64,000 nt of DNA from Chloroflexota bacterium (GTDB lineage: Bacteria; Chloroflexota; Anaerolineae; UBA1429), in NCBI GenBank assembly GCA_019873625.1, contig JAIOAW010000001.1, positions 1-64,000 of the forward strand. Direction: 5' to 3'. Positions 12,155 to 20,766 of this stretch are shown here, in pieces. Position numbers and translations under genes: made by a program. Below the pieces are notes generated by a model. The model ran no database searches. It was not told the origin of the DNA and saw nothing but the letters and a program-made list of their open reading frames with translations. Numbering within the stretch: the stretch's first letter is position 1; the number at the start of each line of letters is the position of its first letter.

Positions 12155-13041
12155 ACCGCTTTCATCACCAGGCCGAGGTTCACCATATATTCGGGCACGG
12201 GCAGTTCCTCTGGGCAGGGCAAAGGCGCCAGGGGGCGTTCTACAGGCCGATCCATCGCGCCGCGAAAGCGCTCGATGGCCTCCCTCTGGCTGAGGAGCCT
12301 CCCCGTGAGGCAAACGGGCGTGTTCGCCTCGATGGGCGCTGTGGGGTGGCTATCGTTATAGAAATGGATGGTCTGGTTCAACTCGCTGACCAGGCGATCT
12401 ACCTTGGCGAGAGGCGAAAGGGCCGGGTTCACGGTGAAGGTGCGCATAATGGCGGGCAGGTAATCCACCACCAAGATGAGGTCGAGCATATCCTGCTCCA
12501 GGTTGACGATGACGGCCTCCTCTCGGCTCACGGCGCGCACCAGGGCAAGCGGCTTGAGGTCCAACGCCTGCAAGGGGATGCCCGCCGCCTGAAAAGTGCG
12601 ATACAGGGCATCCACCAAGTCCCTCGGCACGCCCAAAAGGTAGATGCGCTGTTGATCTCCGGTGGAGGGCAGGCTCTGCCAAGAGAGATAGAGGTTTTCG
12701 AGCGATACGGGCATCTCGCGTTTGGCCTCGCGCGAGATGGCCGCCTCCATCATCGAGGCCTGCAAGCGCGGCATCGTGAGCAAGCGCGGGATGGAGCGCA
12801 GCCCGCAGATGGCCGCCACCACGCGCCGCCGGTCGAGGTTCTCCCTCGCAAAGAGGCCTTCCAAGGCGCGGCCCACCTCCATCGGGTTTGTGATCAACCC
12901 TTCGCTCACCAACCCCGCGGCCAGGGGCGCGCTCCCCCAGCGGCTCACGCGGCCCTTTTGCAGGGCCAGGTAGCGGATATCCGTCGCCTCGATGACGATA
13001 GAGACGCAATCTTTGTATTGTGCTTTGCTCGAACGGGCCAT
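12151..13041 (-). CDS. pilM: PilM-like pilus assembly protein
   Basis: Actin-like fold features (SIVIEATDIRYLALQKG; AVIVNLEQDMLDLILVVDY) and position in the pil operon. Confidence 0.75.
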   Translation of the reverse strand: MARSSKAQYKDCVSIVIEATDIRYLALQKGRVSRWGSAPLAAGLVSEGLITNPMEVGRALEGLFARENLDRRRVVAAICGLRSIPRLLTMPRLQASMMEAAISREAKREMPVSLENLYLSWQSLPSTGDQQRIYLLGVPRDLVDALYRTFQAAGIPLQALDLKPLALVRAVSREEAVIVNLEQDMLDLILVVDYLPAIMRTFTVNPALSPLAKVDRLVSELNQTIHFYNDSHPTAPIEANTPVCLTGRLLSQREAIERFRGAMDRPVERPLAPLPCPEELPVPEYMVNLGLVMKAV

Positions 13042-13051
13042 CCTCTTTACC

Positions 13052-14332
13052 TCATGGGATGCATAATCTCATGCCCACGTAAATCGTCGCGCTCGTCAGG
13101 TGGTTGGCGGCCATCACATCGGCCACGGAGATGCCGTAGCGCCGGGCGATGCTGTAGAGCGTATCCCCGGCCTTGACGACGTACACGCCATGGGGGCACG
13201 GCGCCGGCCCCTGGCTCGGGCCGAGCCACACGCTGAGGGGCGGCCAGCCCTGCCAGCCCTCCGGCGGGATGATCAATCGCTGATAGACGTGCACGGTGTA
13301 CGTCGAGAGGTTGTTCGCCAGCATAAGCATAGGGAGGCTCACCTTATAATGCGTAGCGATGGAATAGAGCGTCTCTCCGGGCTGGACAATGTGGATGATC
13401 GGCCCCGGCTGGGCGCTGGAAGGGATGAACAGCGCCCGATAGGCCCAGATCACAGGGACCTTGAGGTTGTTGATGGCCATAATCGCCCAAACAGTGGTGT
13501 TATAGAGCCGCGCCAAGGAGTAGAGCGTCTCCCCAGGCTGGACGATATGAACAATCGGCCCCGGCGGTACCTGGCCGCTCGCGGGAATCCAGATGGTCTG
13601 CCCGGCGCGCAAGGCGGGGCTCATCATCCCGTTCATCTGCATAATAGCCTGCACCGTGGTGCCATACCGTTTGGCCAGGCTGTAGAGCGTATCTCCCTTT
13701 TGCACCACATATTGGAAGGGTTGGCTCACGGGCTGGGGCGTGATGGTAGGCGTGGGGAAAGGCGTCGGCCCCGGTGGGGACGTGGGCGTGCTCGTGGGCA
13801 CGGGGATGGTGCAGTAGCGCGCCACGGCCTCCAGCCCAAGGCGCGCCTCTTCGCCATCGGGCTTGATGAGAAGCGCCTGCCGGAACTGGCTGAGCGATTC
13901 GGTGCACCGCCCTTGGGTGAGGAGTTGCCAGCCGTAGTTGAGCAGGGCATAGTATTTTTTATTCTGAATATCGTCATACGTTGGGTTAATGGCGATGACT
14001 TGCTCGATGAGGTTCAGCGCGAGCGGCCAATCGCTGGCATGCCAGGCGGCGTCAATCTGGAGCATAAGTTGCGTCAGCCGTTCGGCCTGGGTGAGCGTGG
14101 CGGTGGGCGTTACCGTGGGTGTGGGGCTAACCCCCTGAGGCCGCACCGAAGGTATGCCGGCGCGCAAGGGCGCCTCGCGGGCCGAAACAGCCGCGGGTGC
14201 CCAGAAGCCCGCCGCCAAAAGGCAGGCCACCAGAAGGCCGAGCACAGCGCGCCGGCCTGCTCCGCCCCAGGCGGCCTTTCTTCCCTTCTTTTTAGCCCAG
14301 ATGCGCGTCCTCACAAGCGTGAACCCTCTCAC
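13052..14332 (-). CDS. Secreted LysM protein (TPR-like N-terminus plus four LysM domains), GTG start
   Basis: Four repeats of YVVQKGDTLYSLAKRYGTTVQAIMQMN...AGQTIWIP type; N-terminal signal; Pro/Thr linkers. Confidence 0.85.
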   Translation of the reverse strand: MRGFTLVRTRIWAKKKGRKAAWGGAGRRAVLGLLVACLLAAGFWAPAAVSAREAPLRAGIPSVRPQGVSPTPTVTPTATLTQAERLTQLMLQIDAAWHASDWPLALNLIEQVIAINPTYDDIQNKKYYALLNYGWQLLTQGRCTESLSQFRQALLIKPDGEEARLGLEAVARYCTIPVPTSTPTSPPGPTPFPTPTITPQPVSQPFQYVVQKGDTLYSLAKRYGTTVQAIMQMNGMMSPALRAGQTIWIPASGQVPPGPIVHIVQPGETLYSLARLYNTTVWAIMAINNLKVPVIWAYRALFIPSSAQPGPIIHIVQPGETLYSIATHYKVSLPMLMLANNLSTYTVHVYQRLIIPPEGWQGWPPLSVWLGPSQGPAPCPHGVYVVKAGDTLYSIARRYGISVADVMAANHLTSATIYVGMRLCIP

Positions 14333-15318
14333 GGCTTGGGCACGGGCACGCCGAGCGCCGTCAACTCGGCTAGGATGGTCGCATTGGCGGGGTCCAGCCG
14401 CAGCGCGGCCAAATATTGCTGGCGGGCCAAATCCACCTGGCCGGCCGCCGCCAAATCTCTGCCGTAGCGCGTATAGGCCTCCACCGTCATCTCGACGATA
14501 TCCGACCGCCCTGGGGCCAGGGCCAGCAAGCGTTCGCCATAGGCGATGGCCGTGGACCAATCTTGCGCGTGCCAAGCGCCCCACAGGGCCTGCTCATACC
14601 GAGAGACCTCGAGCGAAGCGTTCGCAGGGATGAGCCAGCCCCCAGGCGCGAGGCTCGCCGGCGAAGGCGTTGGCTGGAGCAGCGGTAAGGCGCCGAGGCC
14701 GGGCGCCGCACCGGGCACCTCAGCCGCCGGTTTGGGCGCCGGCGTCGCCGCCGTAAAGACCGTCAGGTTGATTTTGGCGGTCGAGGGGCCATCTCGCGCG
14801 ATGGCGAGGTTTTCAAAGACAAACGTCTTGAACGTGCTCTGGGTGATGGCCGCGAGGAACCGCAACAGGTCGGCAAAGGTCCCCTTCGCCTCGATGGCGT
14901 ACGTCTCGATGCCATAGGGCAAACTGACGGACGTTTGGCCGGGCGGGATGAGCGATTCCAGGCGCACCAGGTAGGTGTTGAACTGCATAGCGATGTTATA
15001 GTAACCGCTCAACTCCGTGCGCACCTGGGCCGGCGTGGGGAAATCGGCCAAGAGGGCCTGGGCCTCGGCCTGGAGAGAAGCCAATTGATCGCGAAGGGCC
15101 TGCGGCCCCTGCACGCGCAGTTTTTCCACCTGGGCGATGCTCGCCTGTGTGACCTCCAATTGCGATTGCATACTGGCGCGTTCGCTTTGCGCCCCCTGCC
15201 ACTGGAAGGCCCCCCACGCGCACGCAACCAAGCCGAGAACGGCCACCACCACGCCAAGGGCATTCTTAGCCCCGCCCAGCCGGATGCGCCCAAAAATCTC
15301 GCTCACGTCTCTGTTCAT
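14329..15318 (-). CDS. pilO: PilO-like protein with C-terminal TPR-like extension
   Basis: N-terminal TM plus coiled coil; SGYYNIAMQFNTYLVRLESLIP...YAIEAKGTFADLLRFLAAITQSTFKTFVFENLAI; C-terminal tetratricopeptide-like region. Confidence 0.75.
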   Translation of the reverse strand: MNRDVSEIFGRIRLGGAKNALGVVVAVLGLVACAWGAFQWQGAQSERASMQSQLEVTQASIAQVEKLRVQGPQALRDQLASLQAEAQALLADFPTPAQVRTELSGYYNIAMQFNTYLVRLESLIPPGQTSVSLPYGIETYAIEAKGTFADLLRFLAAITQSTFKTFVFENLAIARDGPSTAKINLTVFTAATPAPKPAAEVPGAAPGLGALPLLQPTPSPASLAPGGWLIPANASLEVSRYEQALWGAWHAQDWSTAIAYGERLLALAPGRSDIVEMTVEAYTRYGRDLAAAGQVDLARQQYLAALRLDPANATILAELTALGVPVPKP

Positions 15319-18300
15319 GGTGTCACCGGCCTCATTCTCATAATGATCACAAAGCGCAGCACCTGGGCGCCGGGCGTCGGCGCTTGAAACTGCTGGCGTA
15401 GGAGCGGCTTATTCACGAGTATGCTGAGGTCCATTGGCCCCTCGGCCTCTCGCCGTGGCGCGGCAAGGGCGAAGCCCCGTGCGCTGGGCGTGCCCACGGG
15501 GGCGGGCACCGCATACACGATGGGCGAAGGCAATTCGTAGGCCCGGATGTAGTATTCCTTATCCGGCCCGAACAGCCCTCGGTTGTAAATGCCCACCGTC
15601 ACCTCGCCATCGGTCAGCGCGTCGAACTCGACGCGCGAGTTCTGATAGGGCGAACCGGGCAGGGCATCGTCGTTATTCAGGCTGCCCGGCCCCACGGGCG
15701 GCCCCGAAACGACGATCTCCGTATCCACACCGGGCATCAACGGCGCGCAACTGAGCCGCTCCGGGTCAAAGGGCGTGGTCGTGGTCACCACATAGTTGGG
15801 CGCAATCTCGTTGCCGCAGGTAAAGATGGTATAGCGCCGCCCCGCTTTGACCTTGACGAACACGCGGTCCCAATCGTTCACCGGGTGGAAGGTATGTCGC
15901 TGGCCCTCCCCCACCGAGAGGTAGCGGATGAGCACATCATCCGGCTCAAATGTGTCGCCGCTCACCGTGCCCAGGTCATCCACCTGGATTTTGTACGTCG
16001 CCCCCACCTCAAAGTAAGGCCCCTTGTTGAGCACGCGCACGTGGACGGTCTGCTCCGCGCCGGAATCGTTCTGAATTTCCAGGGCAGAGGAGAGATCGCC
16101 GGGGTACCGATCGTCATTCTGCCAGGTGAAGGAGGCCATCGTCCCTTCCAAGACGGTATCCACCCCCGGCGCGAGATCGGTGGTCTGTACCAGGTAACGG
16201 TGCCCAGGCTTGGCCGTAAAGTAGACGCGATCCACATCGCCCGACGGGAAGAAGACCCTCTCCTGCGGCGCGCCCATCGCGATGGGCACGCCCGCCGCAT
16301 CATCCGGCTCATAGGCGTCGTTGGCGTTCACGCCCGTCACGCTAAAGGTATAGGTCTTGCCCGCGCCGTAAAACCCCTTGTTGCGGATGGTTACAAATAC
16401 GGGCTGTTCGTTAGGCAGGTTGTTCACCAGATGAATCCGCGAACTGGGGTCCTGCGGGGCGCGGTCATCGTTCACATAGAGGTCCGCGCCCAATTGCGCC
16501 TCGAGGATCGTATCCACCCCCAGGGCCAGGTTGATCGTCTCGATGTTATAGGCATAGCCGGGCTTGGCCGTAAAGACCACCCGATCCACATCGCCCGCTA
16601 GGCAAAAGTTGCGTTCCTGCACCTCGCCCACGGCCATCATCCGCCCGGTGGCGTCATCCGGCTCGTAGGCATCGCGGCAATCGGGCGTGGGCGTGGCTGT
16701 GGGGATGAGGATGCCCGCCGTCACCTTGATGGAATATGCCGCCTCCGGCCCGAACTGTTCGCGGTTTTCCACCGTGATGGAGGCCTTGCCATCGCGCCGC
16801 GCGGTGGAGGTGAGGAGCGAGGCCGGGTTGCCCGGCGCGGCATCGTCATTGTAGTAACTGCGTCCATCCACCACCACGGTCAGGGCCGTATCCACCCCCA
16901 CGGAGAGGTTATACGTCTTGACCTCATAGGTCACGCCGCCTTTGACGTTGAATTCCAGACGGTCCACATCGCCGGGCGGGTAAAAGGTGTGGCGCTGTTC
17001 CTCGCCGGGCGAGATGGCGCGCGGCGAAAAGTCATCCGGCTCATAAAGGTCGCCGCCCACCTCGCGCACCTGGAGTTTGTAGGCCATATCAATGCCGTAA
17101 AGGCCCTTGTTCGTAATGTTCACCGAGGCCGTGTCATCCAGGATGGCCTTGAACTCCACTCGCGAGGAAGCGTCTCCCGTGGCCACGTCATCGTTCGTAT
17201 AGACCTGCCCGCCGAGGAACACGGTAACCACCGTATCCACGCCCGTGGCCAGGTCCGTCGTGCGCACCTCATAGGCGCGCCCCGCCTTCACGGGGAAACT
17301 GACGCGGTCAATATCCCCATAGGGGTAAAAGGTGCGCTCCTGCACCTCGCCCACGGCCATCGGCCGGGGGACGAGATCATCGCGCTCATAGGCGTCTCCG
17401 GCCACCTCCAGCACCTGGAGGACGTACCACTGCGTGGGGCCGTATTGGTCTCGGTTCGAGATGCGCACGTACACCTGCTGATCCGTGGGCATAGGCACCT
17501 GCACCTCGACGAGCGAGGCCAAGGCCCCCGCGCCCTCCGCCGAGGGGCAACGGCAGGCCAAAAGCCCTGGGTCGCCAGGGCGGCAATCGTCATTGGCATA
17601 GTGCGCGCCGGCCACGCTCACCTCGAGGAAGGTATCCACCCCATAGTGCTGAGGGATGGCCTGGATGCAGTAACGCCGCCCCGCCTTGCCCAAGAAGGTC
17701 GCCGTATCCACATCGTAGATGGGGTTAAAGTTGCGGTTTTGCGTCTCACCGATGGAGACGGGCTTCGGGTCAAAATCGTCTATCTCATAATTGTCATAGG
17801 CCTGAATGGTGGGCGTGGCTGTGGGGCCAGTAGGGGTGGTGGTGGCCGTGACGGTGGGTGTGCGCGTGGGCGTGATGGTGGCCGTGGGCGTGGCCGTGGG
17901 CGTGTAGAACGGCTCGCCGGCGACCTGGAGAGATTGGATGGCCACCTCCTCAAAGGCGCCGGAGCGATCGAGGGCGCTGGCATAACTCAGCACGTCATCG
18001 CGGCTGAGGCTGAGGCCGGTAAGCGTCAACTCGTTGCCGTTCTGGTAAAGTTCATCCAAGCGGATGCGTTCGGGGTTGTAGGCGAGCATCGCGTTCAGGG
18101 CGGGCGCCCAATTGCGCTGCCCTCCGAGGGCCGTCTCGTGCGCGGCGCGCAGGGCCTCGAGCACCTCAAGGGTCTGCGAAATCTGCTCGGTGAGGGTAAT
18201 GGCCTCCGCCGCGGGGGTGCGCAGGGCGATGAGCGTCTTTTGTGCGCTGGCCACCGAGGTGCGCAACTCGCGCACCTGGTTCTTGGTGCCGGCGGTAAAG

Positions 18301-18440
18301 GCCCAGAGGGGGATTGCCCCAATCACAAGGCATATGCCCACCACCCAGAGGATTTTATAAATGGGCGAGACGACACGCGGCCGATAGGCGGGAGGCAGAA
18401 TGTTCAGGTCAATCGGCCCTACGGGTTGATCGTTTGGCAT
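15315..18440 (-). CDS. pilN: PilN-like protein with six tandem PPC-like repeats
   Basis: N-terminus MPNDQPVGPIDLNILPPAYRPR + TM + coiled coil + LTLTGLSLSRDDVLSYASALDRSGAFEEVAIQSL; then six DxYEPDDF...GEVQERTFYPPGDVDRVxFxVKAGxxYEVxTxxLxxGVDTxL...NDD repeats. Confidence 0.85.
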   Translation of the reverse strand: MPNDQPVGPIDLNILPPAYRPRVVSPIYKILWVVGICLVIGAIPLWAFTAGTKNQVRELRTSVASAQKTLIALRTPAAEAITLTEQISQTLEVLEALRAAHETALGGQRNWAPALNAMLAYNPERIRLDELYQNGNELTLTGLSLSRDDVLSYASALDRSGAFEEVAIQSLQVAGEPFYTPTATPTATITPTRTPTVTATTTPTGPTATPTIQAYDNYEIDDFDPKPVSIGETQNRNFNPIYDVDTATFLGKAGRRYCIQAIPQHYGVDTFLEVSVAGAHYANDDCRPGDPGLLACRCPSAEGAGALASLVEVQVPMPTDQQVYVRISNRDQYGPTQWYVLQVLEVAGDAYERDDLVPRPMAVGEVQERTFYPYGDIDRVSFPVKAGRAYEVRTTDLATGVDTVVTVFLGGQVYTNDDVATGDASSRVEFKAILDDTASVNITNKGLYGIDMAYKLQVREVGGDLYEPDDFSPRAISPGEEQRHTFYPPGDVDRLEFNVKGGVTYEVKTYNLSVGVDTALTVVVDGRSYYNDDAAPGNPASLLTSTARRDGKASITVENREQFGPEAAYSIKVTAGILIPTATPTPDCRDAYEPDDATGRMMAVGEVQERNFCLAGDVDRVVFTAKPGYAYNIETINLALGVDTILEAQLGADLYVNDDRAPQDPSSRIHLVNNLPNEQPVFVTIRNKGFYGAGKTYTFSVTGVNANDAYEPDDAAGVPIAMGAPQERVFFPSGDVDRVYFTAKPGHRYLVQTTDLAPGVDTVLEGTMASFTWQNDDRYPGDLSSALEIQNDSGAEQTVHVRVLNKGPYFEVGATYKIQVDDLGTVSGDTFEPDDVLIRYLSVGEGQRHTFHPVNDWDRVFVKVKAGRRYTIFTCGNEIAPNYVVTTTTPFDPERLSCAPLMPGVDTEIVVSGPPVGPGSLNNDDALPGSPYQNSRVEFDALTDGEVTVGIYNRGLFGPDKEYYIRAYELPSPIVYAVPAPVGTPSARGFALAAPRREAEGPMDLSILVNKPLLRQQFQAPTPGAQVLRFVIIMRMRPVTP

Positions 18441-18640
18441 GGCCCTTTCCCCTATCGTATCGAGTGCGCTTCATATCGCGCCGAACGATGTTCACGCACC
18501 CCAAAATGAAGCCATTCCGCTCAAATGGCGCCATTATACAAGAGCCACATCGCCCCGTAAAGCGTCACCGCAAGGCGATTCCCCCCTAGTGCCCGCGCCA
18601 AACGCCTTCGCTGTGAATCGCCATATCCCCCGGCGGGTCG

Positions 18641-19792
18641 TTATTCTGACCACCATGCCGAGATGGTGGGGATATTATCCTCGCAGTAGCGCACGCGCGC
18701 CACCGCCACGCGCCCCCGAGAGGTGGAACGGATATCGTAGATGCTGCACGTTTCGGGGGCCGTCATATTAAAGGGCACCTCGGTGTACAAGGTGTTTTTG
18801 GAGACGAAAATCGTGTTCGCCACAAAAGCGCCTACGAAACTCGTCTTGTTCCCGGCGAGGTTGATGGTGCCGTTCGGGGCATAGACTACGCCTGCTGTGC
18901 TCTGGAACTTGTTGGAATCAATATAGATGGCATTCGCCGCGGTCGAGGTCGAAAAGAGCACGAGGCCCGGCACATAAGGGGTAACCAAATTATCTTGGTT
19001 CGCCGTTTGGCTGAACCGGATCGTCCCCAGGGCCGCGATGGTTACCTTATCCCACACCACCTTGTTGCTGCTGATGACCACATTGCCCGTGGCATAGTGC
19101 AGGCCAGAAGGCAAATCCTCCTTCTTGCTGGGCGCCCAATTTCCCGCATGAAAGTAATATTTCCCTTCGGCAGTCGCCTTGGCCGCCCACGTTCCCCCTG
19201 GCTGAAAATCGGCGATATTCCACGAGACGGGCCACTCCTCGGTAAGCCCTTCAATCGTCTCGCCGGTAATGGTTACGTTACTCCCGTTGATCTCCACATC
19301 GCTGCCCGCGCTCACCGTGCCCGTGATGTGCGTGTTATTCCCATCAATGGTCACATCGCCGTTAGCGTGCACGCCGCCATCCACGGTGGTGTTGTTCCCT
19401 TCGATGATCACTTGGCTGCCCGCCCACATCGCCCAGGGCCAGGGCACCGGGTTGACGAGCACGGCCTCCACCGTGGGGGTGATGGCGTTCACCGGGCCGG
19501 GGATATCCGTGATGGTCAGCGGCGTGCCGCGTTGGTCAAGCAGGGCCTTGCGAAGGTTCATATCCACCTTGAGGCGCTGGATGACGTACTCGATGGCGGC
19601 ATCGTTCGTGTAGCGCGCCTCCAGCACGCTCCGGTACATCTGCGCCGTGGCATGGCGCGAGAGCATAAAGCGCAAAAGCGGGATGAGCAAAAAGGTGCCG
19701 ATCATCACGGCCACCAGAGCAAAGGGCAGGCTCACGCCCCGCTCACCGCGTGCTCGTTCCCCCTCGCTCCGCCGAAGGTATCCTAGACTCAT
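18641..19792 (-). CDS. PilX-like pilus-associated protein with bactofilin/beta-helix-like central region
   Basis: GVSLPFALVAVMIGTFLLIPLLRFML; repeats GGVHANGDVTIDGNNTHITGTVSAGSDVEINGSNVTITGE. Confidence 0.6.
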   Translation of the reverse strand: MSLGYLRRSEGERARGERGVSLPFALVAVMIGTFLLIPLLRFMLSRHATAQMYRSVLEARYTNDAAIEYVIQRLKVDMNLRKALLDQRGTPLTITDIPGPVNAITPTVEAVLVNPVPWPWAMWAGSQVIIEGNNTTVDGGVHANGDVTIDGNNTHITGTVSAGSDVEINGSNVTITGETIEGLTEEWPVSWNIADFQPGGTWAAKATAEGKYYFHAGNWAPSKKEDLPSGLHYATGNVVISSNKVVWDKVTIAALGTIRFSQTANQDNLVTPYVPGLVLFSTSTAANAIYIDSNKFQSTAGVVYAPNGTINLAGNKTSFVGAFVANTIFVSKNTLYTEVPFNMTAPETCSIYDIRSTSRGRVAVARVRYCEDNIPTISAWWSE

Positions 19793-19801
19793 CTTTCCCT
19801 C

Positions 19802-20335
19802 CTAATCTGAGGGCCGCCGTTCGAAAACCAGGTTGGCCGATTGCGTCTGCGCCCCCACGGTTACAGTAATTTCCACCCACACGGTAGAGGTTACCGTGCG
19901 CGAAGGGCCAAAACTGAGGCCCGCGATGTGATCCGAAAGCAAGCGCTCGCCAGCCCCGTCGTTGCGCGTGAGCCGGCCCGTGGCGTTCTCCCCCGCCGTA
20001 TAAGTGTAGGTTACAAAGATGGGCGGCGGTACAGTCGGCTCGGCAAACGTCTGCGGCGTGACGTGCGGAATGCGCAAGGCCAACTGCGCGCCCGCCGTGC
20101 TCGTGATGACCCGCCCGCTCGCGGCGGCGATGATATCGTGGTTCATCAGGGTAGAGATGTTCTCCAACTCGGCCCCCGCGCTAAAGGAATGCTGATAGTC
20201 CCTCGTGATGCGGGCGAACTGATAGATGGCCACCCCGAACGTGCCCAGGAGAAGGCCCGAAATGGCCACGGCGATCAAGATTTCGACGAGGGTAAACCCC
20301 CTGCCTTTCTCAACCGAAGGCCTGGCCCCGCTCAT
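19802..20335 (-). CDS. Minor prepilin (PilW-like)
   Basis: GFTLVEILIAVAISGLLLGTFGVAIYQFARI. Confidence 0.8.
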   Translation of the reverse strand: MSGARPSVEKGRGFTLVEILIAVAISGLLLGTFGVAIYQFARITRDYQHSFSAGAELENISTLMNHDIIAAASGRVITSTAGAQLALRIPHVTPQTFAEPTVPPPIFVTYTYTAGENATGRLTRNDGAGERLLSDHIAGLSFGPSRTVTSTVWVEITVTVGAQTQSANLVFERRPSD

Positions 20336-20766
20336 GGCCGATTCCCCTTGTAACTTTGGAGTTGAAAGGCCGGCTCAAAGGGGCTGAGCGCACTATACAC
20401 GACCACGGTGATCTCCTGCAAGCCCTGATCGGTCTCCTCCGTGGGCACCGTGGTCGTGAAGGTAGGAGAAATCCAATACCGTACGCCCACCGTCACGGTC
20501 AGGTAACTCGGCACGGCGATGGTGGGGTAAGGTTCCGCCGTGGGGTTCACGCGGTAGGGCGCCGCTTTGACGGCCTCCATCTGGGTGCGGGCGTAATTTT
20601 CGGCCGCCACGTGCTCGCGCATAGCCACCACGCCCGCGCCAGCCGTCGAGATGCCGCTCAAAAGGAGCACGATGACCGTGGCGATGATGGCCAGCGCGAT
20701 CAATTCGCTAACCAGGGCCGCACCTCGCGCCCTCGCGCCCACCGCAGACCTCCCCCATCCCCTCAT
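20332..20766 (-). CDS. Minor prepilin-like protein (PilV-like position)
   Basis: RGAALVSELIALAIIATVIVLLLSG; overlapping ATGA junctions with its neighbours. Confidence 0.6.
   Translation of the reverse strand: MRGWGRSAVGARARGAALVSELIALAIIATVIVLLLSGISTAGAGVVAMREHVAAENYARTQMEAVKAAPYRVNPTAEPYPTIAVPSYLTVTVGVRYWISPTFTTTVPTEETDQGLQEITVVVYSALSPFEPAFQLQSYKGNRP

Noticed and set aside
17780-17920. Thr/Pro-rich tandem low-complexity (TPTATPTATITPTRTPTVTATTTPTGPTATPT)
   Set aside because: Ordinary extracytoplasmic linker of the type seen in several secreted proteins here
16989-18509. 506-aa + strand ORF opposite pilN (similarly 13100-14467, 15885-16601, 23072-23989)
   Set aside because: Antisense shadow ORFs lying within well-supported pil genes
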